The notes beneath the pieces are model-generated. The model was not told the DNA's origin. It saw only the letters and a program-made list of their open reading frames with translations, and did not search any database. A DNA stretch of 64,000 nucleotides, from positions 23,176,879-23,240,878 of the forward strand of contig NC_049984.1 in NCBI RefSeq assembly GCF_000003815.2. The letters run 5' to 3'. Shown one piece after another: positions 1 through 14,100 of the stretch (positions are counted from its first letter, which is position 1; each line of letters opens with the position of its first letter). The stretch is from Branchiostoma floridae. Lineage: Eukaryota; Chordata; Leptocardii; Amphioxiformes; Branchiostomatidae. The position numbers were made by a program, and so were the translations under genes.

Positions 1-1632
1 ATCTTCGCAATCGCGCGTATCGTTCCGGACACACAGCGCCAAAAGTGCCCCAAAAACACCAAAAATGCCACCTGCAATGTCAAGTTCAAACGCCAGGAGG
101 CCCAAAATCAAACCTGAGTGTTAGGCTACCACCCCCAACCCACGTACCAAAAATCGTCGTGCTCGCACCATCCGTTCACGAGATACAGCGCCCTACATCC
201 CCGGCTACCGAAAAGTTCCCACCAGCATCAAAACCATACCTGCATACATGCAGGTAATTATATAATGGTAAATACCATACAGTATACCGTATGTGGCTTA
301 CAATCCCCACTGCTTTTGGAATGCTGTAACACTGGTATTATTGAATTCATTTCCAATGTGGCTTCCTTACCTTCCCATTTTAGATATCCATTATACAAAT
401 TCCTTTGTTCAACATTACAGTCATAAAGTGATTTATGTACAACAATGAAAAGCAGCAGACGCAGTCTTTACAAGCAGCACATAAAAAATGAACAAAACCC
501 AGACAAGGAAGGATTTAAATTAGTGTGGCCTTATCCAAATTGTCTTATTATAAATTTACACCAATACACCCCCATATGGCACAATAATATGATTCTGTAA
601 TACAATGTATAATTATATAATAAAGAAATCAACTCTTATAATAAATTAGTATAATAGAAAAGACACTCTAACAGGGTTCTATAAGACTCAGTATGTGACT
701 TGTATGTGTCTTTTGAGCAGGCTACTAAATAAATGAAGTAATGTCTTTCTTATAACAGGATTGTCAAGTCCTTCTAAGTGTTCACAGAAGCGTTTCTATA
801 CAATAAAAATAATTGCAATCATTGGCATTTCTAAAAGCACTTTGTCGCATCTTTAGTACACACGTCATGTTAAAGCTGTGCAACACACTTTTTACTATGG
901 GATAAAGAACAATCATGAATAGTTTCATTAGGTTGGTGAACGACTGCATAACAAAGGTCTTTCTTCACAACCACAATCATGTTTATCAAGAGCCGATATT
1001 GAATGTTGATCATATGTAATCTTCAGGGCAAAAATTCCAGTGCTTTACTGGCATTGCATTGTTAGCAATGACACCTAGCTGCAGGTCAAAGTGAACCGGT
1101 CATAACTGCCCTGAAGAAGATAGCAGATGGTCATCGAAATGTCTCTTGAAAACGTGATTGTGAATAAAAAACTTTGTTATCTGAGATAAAATTATACTAA
1201 ATAACCTAGTTTGTAGTGTTCCTACAAGCCCTAATGTAAACATGACTGCTGATATGCAGTGAAGATGATGCTGCTGAAAATATTGAGTATCCACCTTTAA
1301 AACAACATTCAATAGCATGCAGACAAGCTGTGATTTTACACTTTCCAAATAACCACCCTTAACAATGATACTTCCAACAAAACTTATTGATTACAAACAC
1401 TTCAACAGCCCCCTAATTAGAATAAAACATTAATGGCAAGCATGACATGTCAGCAATGCTTGCACTAATAAAAATAAAATATACAGCCCATACTATATGC
1501 ACTTTCCACACTGTACAGTTTAACAACCTCTAAGTGACCAAATCCAAACAAGGCCACATGGCCAATGCATTGCAATGTGACCACTTTTGTTGGTCCTTTA
1601 CATTTTGATATTCAGTTTTAAGAATCCTGTCA
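1..1632. other. Intergenic: no gene seen
   Basis: Positions about 41-255 resemble dispersed repeat sequence with a Cys-poor open frame that is not gene-like. Positions 915-1200 carry a repeat also found near 9345-9478 and 14635-14720 (blocks such as aggttggtgaa and aaagtgaacc). The rest is AT-rich with no supported feature. Confidence 0.5.
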
Positions 1633-1640
1633 TGCCCATC

Positions 1641-1954
1641 CAGGGTTGTAGCCAGCCTGAAATCTTTTTCCGTCCCCTTGATTTTGAATCCTATAGGCGC
1701 AACGTCCCCCCGGACTTTGAAACCTAGACCCTCTGAAACACTATTTCCTGCATTTTGAGGTGTACGATTTGCTGGTAGACTAAGTTGTTCAACGGCTTCT
1801 GTTGTGGTGAATAATTACACAAGGGAGACCGTTTTATTATATCTTTACATATCGATTTTGTCCATCACAGAGGACGAAATGGGCAAAATTTTTTCCGTCC
1901 CCAGGTCCAAAATTCTGTCAAAGGATGGAAGGACGGGTGCTGGCTACAACCCTG
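1641..1954. mobile_element. hAT-type non-autonomous element in the 3' UTR of the EF-hand gene
   Basis: The two ends are perfect 16-bp inverted repeats (cagggttgtagccagc at 1641-1656 and its reverse complement at 1939-1954). A perfect 8-bp target duplication, tgcccatc, flanks them (1633-1640 and 1955-1962). An 8-bp duplication and CAGGG-type ends are typical of the hAT superfamily. There is no transposase frame. Relatives lie at 16161-17002 and 56544-56873. Confidence 0.9.
1833..1838 (-). terminator. Candidate poly(A) signal AATAAA for the EF-hand gene
   Basis: This is the first canonical AATAAA on the minus strand below the stop codon (about 180 nt downstream). It lies inside the hAT-type element at 1641-1954, so the gene's 3' end may be supplied by the transposon. 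Confidence 0.45.
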
Positions 1955-2016
1955 TGCCCATCTGTCTACTGTGACCATTTTCCTTTGAGCGGTCACTACA
2001 ACAGTGACCGCTGTGA

Positions 2017-2162
2017 TCATAGACTTCTCCTGGACAGAGCCTTCTGGACCGCCTGGCGGGCGTTCTCCACGTCGGTGATGCTGATTGGTCGCTTGACGAT
2101 GTGCTGATGGATGTGGAGGAAGAAGGGGATGAAGGAGAGGTACTCCACAAAGTCTATAGAGC
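2017..2162 (-). CDS. EF-hand gene, terminal coding exon
   Basis: Acceptor gtttttcag; 146 nt, beginning with GC that completes Gly, then SIDFVEYLSFIPFFLHIHQ and a charged C-terminal helix ending SRRSL and TGA at 2017-2019. It completes the loop DKDGNGSIDFVE. A transposon sits about 55 nt downstream in the 3' UTR. Confidence 0.92.
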
Positions 2163-5100
2163 CTGAAAAACAAACATTCATTATTTCACTTATTATCTAA
2201 TATATAAATCAATGATCATATGTCAAATTCCTTTGTAACAATGTAGCTGAACATATACAAACTGTATGCTACTTGGTGTTATTTGAGACCCAAGACTCGA
2301 TTGTATATGCGAGATTGCAATGATGTAACAGTGACAGTGGTCAAATGTGCATGTGAGTGTGTGTGTGTCAGCGTGTACACGCTTGACCAATTGCTAACGT
2401 CACGTATCCCTAAGATCACTTGTTAACAAGATCACGTGTCTGTAACTCTCACGAGATTATGTTCTGAACTGATTGGTCGTTAGTATTGACAAAGAAGGCG
2501 ACAGTGGTCGTTGAAAATTTGATCCTTGTATACAAATAACAGTAATAAAATCAGCACCATGGACAGTCTAGTTGGCAAGGCATGGACAACAACACAGTAG
2601 TATGAATATGAGTTTTGAAAGTGAGGCAATGCCTCTAAATTTCACACCTGTTAGTCTTCTTTTGTAAGGTGTCAAAACAAAAATGCAGATATGTTCATAT
2701 ACAGGGCTTGAAATACCACCTGCATATGCAGGTTTGTGCCTTTGAGCTGTGCAGGTATTTCTGTTGTCTAGTACCTGCACCTTACCTGTGCTGCATGGTC
2801 CATGTACTGGGTATCATACATAAATGTCTTATGATGTACATGTGTAGGTGTATGTGGATTGTTATCAGCTGCATTGACTGTTAACAACTATAAAGTATAA
2901 AAGAAATAGCAATGGTTCCTGAACAATTTTAGTATGATACATAGCTCCTTAAGTCATAGTGGTGCAGGTAAAATTTGTCTGGTGCAGGTAATTATCAATG
3001 TTACCTGCACCAGCGCAGGTATGCAGAAAAAGTTATTTTGGGCCCTGGACTGGCAACAAATTCTGAAATCATGAATCAAATAAAACCTACCATTTCCATC
3101 CTTGTCCAGCACCTTGATGATGGCCCTGACCAGGTCCTTGTCTGTCCCCACCTGCGTGCCCACACCTGCTGACAGCAGCAGCATGATCTCCTCCATAGTC
3201 AGGCGCCCGTCTCCGTCTGTGTCAACCACCTGCAGGGGAGGGCCAGGTGATGCAGGTGTTACAAACAGTTACTGTTTAGATTTCCTGCAATTGTAAACAG
3301 TTACGCACATGTGCTGACTGGGCTCTTGGGGGTCATTCTGAAGTTACTAGTAGCAGAATCAGTGAATACACGTTGTACAAAAAATGGTACATGTACATGT
3401 CGTAGGAGCGCTCCAGGGACTTAAGGCGCCGCAGAATACACTGTGTCATTCCCATCAGAAAAAGGAAAATTGTAATGCAAGAGCAAAAGAAGTTGTCTTC
3501 AACTAAAATTTCCAACAACATTAATTACAACATCCTGTAATTGAATAATAGACAATGGTGCATTTGGTGCATGCAAAGTGCATTAAAATGACTGAATTTT
3601 CCATTGGATACAAGACTTATGTAGGATGGTCCAGAACAGCAGTATCAAACATTATGCCAGCTCAGGTATATGACACAATGATCACACGGGCCGCTGATTA
3701 TAAACAGTTATCCAGTGACGTACCTGAAACATCTCCTTGTAGGCCTGTATGTGGAATGCCAGTTTGTCAAGATTCAGCTCCAGTGGATCATTGGGGCTTA
3801 GTGTACTGCAAGAGTAACAAAAATTATCAATGATCCGTTCAAGAAACAGTAGTAAGTTACCATACATTTAAAATGGTTAAATTTGTAACAGTCTCAGGTA
3901 CTGTACACAAATCAGCACACCACAACACAGCAATCAGCTGCTAGCATATTTTGATTGACTCCTCAACAGCCACACCACCTTCAATACTTCTTCGATGAGG
4001 GTTAGACATCCAGGTAATAAAGACTTTCTGGATGGTACTCAGGCTAATGTGTGGCATTTTCGACACTCAATACTGTTAGTTTCACACCACGTCACATCAC
4101 ACCCTGGTACCTTGTGTCCTCCCTGTCAGCAAATACATCAAGTAAGTTCATTTCACCCCTAGTGAGAGACAGCAGGTGCAGAGGGTTAAAGAAGACACCA
4201 CTATCACCCTTAAGCGGGTATATCTCAATGAGCCAGGTCTGTTGGTGACTGTTATGCCAAATCCAGGTTGCAAACAGGTGCCAAATTGGTGACCAGTGCC
4301 AATGGAATTCATGGCCTCAAACTGCAATTTTTGGTTTAAATTGAAAAAAAAATTGCAATTAGCAAAATGAAACAAATAGGCGCAAACTACAAAATGTAGA
4401 TGCCAACAGGACTGGTGCAATCATGGCACATCTCTTTTTAATGCATCTTATCTTTTGATTTATCATTGTACATTTTGGTTTTTAATGCAGCAGTCACTGT
4501 CGCCACAATGCAATTTCCAATAAAGTTGTCCTGTATCTAATTAGCAACTGCAACTGAGGATGTGACATTTTGGGTACCGCCATTTTGATTGTAGAGGTCA
4601 CGCATTTTACCTGAACCTTACATGTCAATGTGACTGCCAGCCAAAATGGACGAAAATGTTTGCAACATTGCGGCGATAATTTGTCGCAAACAGGCTTAGT
4701 CCAGTGAGATACCCGCTTTACTACCAGTCCTTGCAAACACCACTCAGTTATAACATCATAAGTGTCAAACTACCCAATGACAGAGACATAGGAGCAAAAT
4801 ATGTACAGGACAGATGAACAAAAAGTAAAGAGATACATTTCCCAACTACAAACAGCAGAAGATACAGCATCATACAAATGGTGTTCTGTATGCTGTGACC
4901 ACAAGGACAGACTTCCTACTATAACTGAAAATTGGGACAGTATAAAGAAATGGATATGGTTTCTCCATAAGGCAGGGATACAAAAAAATACTTCTGATAG
5001 ATACAATGCATCTAGGAAAGGGTGCTAAGAATGTGGACCAACAGAAGAGAGAGTCTAAGAATGAAAGGGTGTGCTTACGTTATTCCCCTCAGCTTGTCGT

Positions 5101-8100
5101 TGAGAGCAGCAACCGTCACAAACTCACGCTTGTCTATCGTTTTGTCGCTGTTTAAGTCGAACACCTAGAGTGTAGTGGAAAAACATGGATCTCATCTATA
5201 TTGGTTCTTTACGCAGTCTCTCAGTTCTAAAGTTGAAAAAGCATGACAAGTATTTTTCAACACTCAGTAACTAACATATCTTTCATCAGGAAGAAAAACT
5301 CATCATAGCTGTACTGTTTCAAACAATTTCTATGGAGTCCATTCTGGGGGAGTTATTAGGAGATTATTAGTAACCGAAATCATAACTCAAATAGTTGATA
5401 CAATGGACCAATCCCACAGCCCCATCCATCCACATACATATAAAAATACAATCAATATTTGACGAACATATAGCCGCTCACTCATTGGTCAAACATGCTA
5501 ACTGCCATGCTATCATTGGTTGAACTGCTAATTGTGATGGACAGTCAGAATTGGTCTATTACCAACTTTATCGGTTAATACCAGCAGTTGAAGGCGCATG
5601 AATCCAAATTACCTTCATAAGAAGATCCAGGTCTCTCTCTTTCAAGTTCCCAAACATCCTGCTCTTCAGTGTTTCCATGGTGATGACCCCTTGACCTTCG
5701 AGGTCAATCTCATCAAACTTTCTTTCAAAGATCTGCTGTTGTCTTGATGACATGAAGGTGTACATGAACTTCTGCAGACGAAAAATATGTACATCCAAAA
5801 TTAGATTGATCCAAGTGTAAACAAGACATTGAAGATCTCATACCTACTTGAAATCACTTTAATTTGTGAATATTCTGTGAATATTCCAATCACTTTAATT
5901 TGTGAATATTCTGTGAATACTGTATTCCTTTCATTTGTGAATATTACTAAACTAAGGCAATCTGTTATAATTTGTGATTCTGTCGATACATTTTACTGCC
6001 TTAATGTGGGACTTTGAACCCAAGTCAAGCCCTTGGCAACAACTTTGGACCCAGGCCAAACCAGCCTTCTCATCCTACAAGTCTCCTGTTACACCATTTT
6101 CACCCACTGAGGTCAACCTTGAACTATATATACAGAACAAGAATTGCGCACAAACAAGGACAAACAAACAAATAGATAAACAAAAACAATATATCTGTAG
6201 CACCAATACATAAACTTGTATGCCTACAAGATTGTGGTATGAAAAGAACTTCTATGCATTATTTGAAGTACTCATGATCAGTGTATTGTACCTTTAGGAA
6301 TGGATACTTCCTTGTTGCATCATCCTCATTGCTCCCTGCTCCATCTCCTGTGTCCTCCTCATCCTGCTCCTCCTCATCACCCTGCCCTTCATGCAGCTGT
6401 CTGTAGTACTCTTCTGTAGCAGCTGCTAAGTCTGCATCACCCCTCCCACCTTAAACATTGAGCAGTCAATTTTTTCAGTGTGGGATTTACTTATAGTATA
6501 CAAGAAATAGGCTGAGTCAACCATCAATCTGCTAAGGTAGCCTTTCATCACCAAATTTGTATTAGCTATGGGCATATGCAGCAGAAAGAAGCACAAGATA
6601 AACCTTTACTATTTTCTATGTCACCATCATCAACAGAGACATGAGATAGTTTGAGCAGAGGGTCAAAGAGGTCACATCAGATTCCGCTCCCCTTCCATAC
6701 AATTCAAACCAGGATGAAGGCTGCCAAAGTCTGCCCCCCCCCCACCTACAACACTCTTGTATCACGTGACCTTGTGACCCTTCCCAGGTCAGATGACTAC
6801 CTATTTAAAGCTGAAGAAAGATGGCAAATCCTTTCTGACAGCTTCTCAAAGTCTAAAAGTAATGCTCTGTGTTCAACAAAACATGGTCCGTTGTTGAAGG
6901 TGTTGTTGAAACATGTTGAAGGTGTGACTTTCCTTGAAAATGTTATAGTATAGGTATTACGCAATGAGAGGGATTTCCATTTGATCTTTGTATCATCACC
7001 CACCCAAGAATAAATAATACACATCATATGTTCTAACCTATAGATCCTTCTGGTTCCAGATAGCCACCCTCTGGTTTTCCTTTTCTCCTGAGCCCTCCTA
7101 TCATCGTCCTGTTGTTGTCCTGTTTTCTCCTCCCCGCCCTCCCCTCTCCTCTGTCCCCTGACTCAGGCTGGAGGGAGTCTCCATTTTTCTCCACAGTTCT
7201 GACCGTGACATTGAACTCTCCATAGCTCCTTGTGAACGATTCTCCCTCGACAACATTGTTTCCGCCATGTCCATCATCATCATCATTTTCGTCATCGTCC
7301 TCGCCATCCTGAGGAATCCATTCTCCGTCTTGTCCCTCTCCCTCCTCAAATTGTGCAGTTGATTGAATTTGTTGTTGTGCCTCACCCTCATCCTCCTCTG
7401 GATTCTCAAAGTTGGTGTTGAAAACACTGAATAGGAAACAAAGAGAATTACTGTAACTGCATTTCATTTTGTAGGTATTAAATTTAGTGGTAGTGAGAAA
7501 ATAAAGTCTTTGCAGTGGTTTTCAAGTTTGGTTAAAACAAAGGTAGAAGACAAAATAAGTAGTTTTGCTGCGGTATTAAGTTTGTGATGAACATAAAACC
7601 ACTGTAAAAAATTCTGCATTTATAGTACTCAATCAGAAAGATGTATATGAAGAAAACTGTTACAACATAAGCTGTTGGAAGTACACAAAGGGTATATGAA
7701 CAAAAAATGGCATCTTGCTTTTCTATCATGGGGAGTATGACAGTATAAAGTACTCGAAGGCTGCTGTATGGAATAAGTGAGCATAAATAACTTGGAAGTT
7801 AGAAAGTTCAAACTAGCTGCTAGACTGGGCTGTCTCCAGCTTTAATTCTTTTCTGTCCCACACATTGTTTGGGAGCCCATGTTGTAAATTTTTCTTCTAA
7901 AATTTGTCATTCAGAACTTATAAAGGCTCAGAATTTTAGATGGACAGGGTGGAATTTTTTCTGTTCTTGTTGGAACAGTGAGTTTCAGGATGGACAAAGG
8001 GAAAGATCCTTGAGACAGCACTGGCGCTAAACCAGATGACAGCATTTTTCTTTTACTTTTCTCACTTTTATTAGAATGGAATAGTCTGAATCAACAGTAT

Positions 8101-11100
8101 AGCATGCAACAACGTGGCTGATACCATTCTATAAACTGGGGTGTTATGGTGAAAAAAATTAAAAGAAATGACATACTCATCCCTGCTGCGCGGACCTCTG
8201 TCACCTTGGACGATTTTTATGACTGCGACACCTGATTGTGGTGTGGAGTGGCGAGAGACGGTCAATTGGGGGCCGCCTGAGTCCAGCTGGGACTGGTTCT
8301 GACCAGTTTCAGCCTCTCCTGCACCATGGACAGCCTGTGGGAACAACAACACAAAAATCAGCACCAAGGACAGGTTGGTGTGTAGTTTTGGTGACTGGTC
8401 AACAAGGATTGTGAGGTGTGTGCAGAAATGTTATTGCAATTTTCTTCCGTTCATTAATTCTTTATTTCACATATTTTTCCTTTTAAGACATTCTTCCTCT
8501 CAACTTTTTTGTACGGTCTCTTCTTTTTAAAGGTTGCAGAGCACTTTTTTGCATATATGTCAATGACAATCTTTTTCAGTCAAAGTTCAAAGAGGGTCTG
8601 CATGCCCCTTTTCCATAAGACATAGGCAGCCTATTTTGATTTCCCATAATTGGTAGGGGTGGGCATTTTATTCATGTAATTTGTAGTCAGGTGACCAATT
8701 TTCATGCATTTGCCTTCCTCGATTTTAGCGTAAAAAAAGGTAGTGGGTTCTTCTGATTCTGAATCTTTGTAACGTATTGTCAGGACCACCGATCAGAGTC
8801 TTTCCTTTGAAACTGCCATGCACTGACATTACTGTAACATAGACAAACAGAGACAGTGCAATGGTGCAATCATCGTAAACTAGTTGGATACATCAGAAAT
8901 AGGTGCATGTGCACTCTTAACATGGTTGGGCACAAAAGTAGTCCCACGGCGGTTTTGGGGCAGTGAATTGTTATCCATGGTCTCTAGGACATGCTTTTTC
9001 AAAGTGTACCAAGTTGGTGCAACACATGCCAACAAGTGATTGGTGCTAAAAACAAGAGTTGCCTTTTCTGTCACTGTCTTCTTCCTGCCAATCATCCTGA
9101 TCTAGGTATGGCTCCTGAACATCATTGCAGTAGGAATAGAATTTAGTTTTCTTATCAGAATAAAAGTTGCATGTTGTGTTGCCTTCATGCACAAATGCAG
9201 AGCAAGTTTATCAACAATGCCACCTTGCGATCTCATTCAAAACTGTAGGACCTGCAGAACTTACCATGTGTAGATGTTCAACCTAACCTAGCAGCTTGCA
9301 GGGGTACGTGAAACAAGCATCAATTAGCTGCACATCATATGATGATAATTATGTCCATGAACAATTTTATCAGGTTGGTGAATGGCTACATGACAACCAA
9401 CGATTTACATAAGCTCATGTTTCTAGGAATGTCACCTTCTTCAGGGCAAAAATGACTGGTCCACTTTGCACTGCAGCTACAGCGGCGCTCCCGAAATATA
9501 CGTCAGTTTGCGCGAAACGTGTTGCGAAATTTCGCAGAACTCACTCCGAAATTTCGCAGAACGCAGTCCGTAATTTTGCGTAACGCACTGCGAAATTTCG
9601 CAGAACGCACTGCGAAAGTTTGCGTAACGCACTGCGAAATATCCCCCTGCGTAATCGAAACACCCATGCGAAAGCCTTCTACGTAAGAAATCTTACGCAA
9701 ATTTTGGTCGTTAATGAGCAGTGATTACACAATGCAATCAACATGACAATTGATCGTCCTTATTATCACGTATTCATTGATAAATTGTAGATAATATGGG
9801 GGCTGGAAAAGCGTGGCGGGAGCGCAACTCAGAGAACGTCTGACCGCGTGGCGGTGCGGTCCCAAATCATGAACAACATCAAATAAGTAGCCGAATAAAT
9901 TACAAACAGAAGGGTTAAGAAAAGTCGACGTAAAACTGTTACACGTTCTTTGATTGAGGACCGAAATGACATCGAACAACGCAAGACATTAAGGGTCAAT
10001 GACCCGTAGATAGCGTACTTGCGTAAACCCAGGATAAACCGACACGAAATCGGCTCTACTCTAACGTTACATCGTCATTTCTATGTAGACGGACTAGAAA
10101 ACTACGGCAGATTTCACAAGCAAACAATCTAGTCTTGTATCTGATTATCTTAAGTTCTTGAAATGTATGTTAGCAGGACCAATTTTAGTATTCCGCGACA
10201 AAAAACAATCATTGTTGTTGTTGATGTGAAAATCGTGTTTCGCGTAATTTCTTCAAGATGGCCGTCGCAGCAGCAGCAGGAAAACAAGGTCACAAGGGGT
10301 CAGTGGACGACTCCACTTTTAAAGTAATATGGTAAAATATGGAAACGTGTATTCTGATGTATAGTATATCATATAGTGATTGTGATATAGGAACGATTAA
10401 TTTTAATTAAATGGATTTCTGTCAATTAGACACTACACAAAGTTGTTCTTTGGTCAAAGAAATGAGCCTTGAAGAGAAAAGTTTTCTTTCCACGGGACCA
10501 CTTCGGCATAATGGTACATGCAGACAAGCCAAGCCTTGCAAACAAAGGATTTTGCAAGGCTCCTTGTTTTATTGTTGTGACGATTTGATTCTTAGAAATG
10601 ACTATGAACTTGTAATCAGCAGTAATTGAAGGTCTAATCTTTGTCGGCAGCTAGAGGCATTCAGACAGCGAAGTTGCTGGTAACTCGCGTTTACCAGAAA
10701 AAAAAAGGGAAAGGAATGGCGTTAAAGTTAGCTAGTGTTGAATAATCGTTAATGTGACATTTTTTCCTCTTGAAAGTGGAAATATAAGACATGCAGGATT
10801 TGCGTGAATTGGTTATATATTGTATACATGTGTAAAACTACGAAATGCTAGAGACGCAATGATGTTGCTGAAGAAAGTTTAGGTCAGCCGGCGTTCCGAG
10901 ACCTACAAGTCGACGGTTCCAACCCAACTGTTGCATGTTGTAATAATTCTTGCAATAGTTTTGAACTCATTCTAAGCTCATTCGCTGTTGTGAGTTATGG
11001 AACGTTAAGCATTATGAATGTTCCAACGCAATGTACTAGTAATTATTCTTGTCTTTGTCGGCAGCTAGAGGCATTCAGACAGCGAAGTGCTGGGTAACTC

Positions 11101-14100
11101 GCGTTTACCAGAAAAAAAAAGGGAAAGGAATGGCGTTAAAGTTAGCTAGTGTTGAATAATCGTTAATGTGACATTTTTTCCTCTTGAAAGTGGAAATATA
11201 AGACATGCAGGATTTGCGTGAATTGGTTATATATTGTATACATGTGTAAAACTATATAATGCCCGTCCATAATTCCTAGATAAAGCTATACTCCTTCGTA
11301 GTAGGCATTGATATCTACTTTTCTAGAGGATTAGGATTCAGGTTTTCATCCGCCGACTTGATTTGGGATGACGTTGCTGGTCGTCCAGGGTGCAGGGGCC
11401 AACAAAACCTACCGGTTGCTGACGAGCTCCTGTGTCGGAACATCGATGTCAGCCTCTCCTGGTCGTCGGACAATGGACACATGGCGCAACCTTGCTGCAG
11501 GGAATCCATTCAACCTTGCAGCGATCCTAGATTTAGACACCTTTTTCTTCGCAAGTCTGAATATATTCAATATAACGTTACATTATGTATAATGTAAAAC
11601 GATATCAAAGTTATATCTGCTCGGTCATAACCTGTATTTCTAGCTAGAATGATGCTCAATGTAACGTTATTGGTATTGATATCATATTCATAGCTACTTT
11701 TCTAGACGATATCTAGGATTCAGGTTTTCATCGTCTGGCTTCACTTGAAATGACGCTGCTGGTCGGCGGGGATGCAGAGCCAGAGGGGTCCAACAAGACC
11801 TACCTGTTCCTAACGGAACTCTTTGGAGGAACATCGCTGACGGCCGCTCCTGGTCGCCGGACAGTCGAACGAAGGAAACAATACAGGGCATTCATTCAAC
11901 ATTATATTATGTGTTTTAATTTGTTAACTGTATTTTGTCTGCGTATCTGTTCAAATGTGTTAGTGTCATATAGTTTAACTAATATTACATGTACTTCTAT
12001 GTAGTAAAGCATCGATAGATAATGATTTTGTAAGCCAGCGTAATGGGATTCGGGTTTCTTGCTTGGCGCACTGCTGATCATCGGGGTGCAACTTAGCCAA
12101 GGAGACCTACCTGTTCCTTTCGGAGTTCTGTTTCTTACGGCATCGCAGACGGCAGCCCCTGGTCATCGGACAGTCGAACGAAAGAAACAATACAGGGCAT
12201 ACATTAAACATTATGTGTTTAGGGTATACATTCACCTTATGTGTTTTCAATGTATTTATTAACCGTGTTTTGTCTGCGTATCTGTTCAAAGTTCTGTTAG
12301 CGTAACTAACGTTACGTGTACATTTGTACTTCTACTATGTATTGGTAGTTGTTTTTATAAGATGGGATTTGGGTTTCCATCCGTTGGTTTCCTTGGTATA
12401 TTGCTGATCATCGGGGGTGCAGCTTGGCCAAGAAGACCTACCTGTTACGGAGCTCTTGGGTCGGAACATCACTGTCGGCCGCTCCTGGTCGGACAACCGA
12501 CGCAACCTTACTGCAAGGAACACATTCAACCTTGCAACGATCCTAGCTTCTGACGTCTTGGTTTGACAACTTATACAGATATAAGGCAATAACTATCATA
12601 AGCTCTTGGTTTTAAAATGTTGAAATAATAATAAAGAGTTCGTCCATATATTTGAGAAATTGTGTATTTCCAATTCATGCTGCAAGACTGTTGAGCGGGG
12701 ATTGTATGAATGAGTACAAAAGCAAAAAAATATACCGCTTGAAAAATAAGGACGCTGTTAGCAGCGGTGACGATCTAGCCCTAATTTAAACGAGTCGTTT
12801 ATCAATTAGACACTATCGGACTAGGTGCGTCTCAGAATTATTGGTGGTGAGATTTAAAACCAGACCAGTCTAATGCAATGCTGATAATATAAACATCAAC
12901 AAATGTATACTACATCATATCCCAACATATAGCGTTTAAAACCCGATCGACCATCATCTTTTCAAAATGTTGGAAATACGGTAGGTACATCACTAATATG
13001 TGCAGGTGTATGAAGAAACTCCACCTTTTGTCATCTTGGTGCCGTCATGTACTTAGTATCAGTTTAAACTGCAACTGACAAAATGTAAATACGAACAACC
13101 GAACCAAAAATCTGTATGTCAAATGTTACCGCCTTTTTTTTGTCGCCGCTGTTGGCTGTGATTGGTGACAAGTTGATTGGATCTTGAGTGTAATCGGGCA
13201 CGCCCTGTCCAAGACGTACATCTGAAGACTGCCGCCATAGCTGCTGCCATGGTAACGGCACAAATAGCGGCATTTCCCATGCGGATCGGGTTACGTGCGT
13301 CCTCTACAAATTGTAGTTCTCAATTCGAAAACTTGCTACTATACAGGTTTTAGTCGTGGGGTAAAGGGTCGTTCTCACTGCAAAATTTCAGGCAGCGAAG
13401 TGGGAATAAAAAAATCACGGTGCACCAAGCAGAATGTGATTGTGAGACAGTGTTTTTCGCACGCTAATTTTGACGTCTTTACACGGAAGTGCCCCCGTCG
13501 TCTTTCCTCCTTGTAAATGTAAGCACACCGAAAATTGTCAACGAAGATCGTTTTATCTCGTGAGAACTCCAAGCACACCATTTGCTGACGACGATTCCTT
13601 TTTCAACCTCCTTGCCGAGATGAAGCGAATCACCCCCCGCCGAATGTGAAACGAGGATAGCCGAATATAGAAGTCTCCCCGGCTGTTTCTCAGAGCGTTC
13701 CAAATTATGGAAGAAAAAAAAAAAGAAAAAAAAAACTTTCCCGTAACTTTTATGTGGTAAAATATGAGGAAAATACTGACACATGTTGGTACGCAGATAT
13801 TGACAAGATAGGAAAGTTCTAAGGCACAAAATTTGTCACCATGACGGCGTGGCTAATCATGAATAGGGTGGCATTGCAAACCAAAAGTACATTTTTACGT
13901 TGTATTTTCGTAACTTTACCAAGGACACAGGCCTGTGGTTATTTTATAGCAGTATTACTAATAGCATTTTTGTTCATTTTGTGTGACTTTCATTGAATTT
14001 GGTACATGACAACAAAAGGTAGAGGCTAGTAGATTTGTGAGAAGCGACTACCCCGTCCGGTATGTACATGTACTCGTATATGTACTTTGCCTTTGGCGCG

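Noticed and set aside
2702-3049. Possible hAT-like element (cagggcttgaaatacc ... gccctg) in the last intron
   Set aside because: The two ends match poorly and no target duplication is present; only the repeated ctgcaggta motif is clear.
7101-7427. Second long minus-strand frame over EF-hand exon 9
   Set aside because: Wrong phase for both flanking exons; the chosen frame joins both sides.
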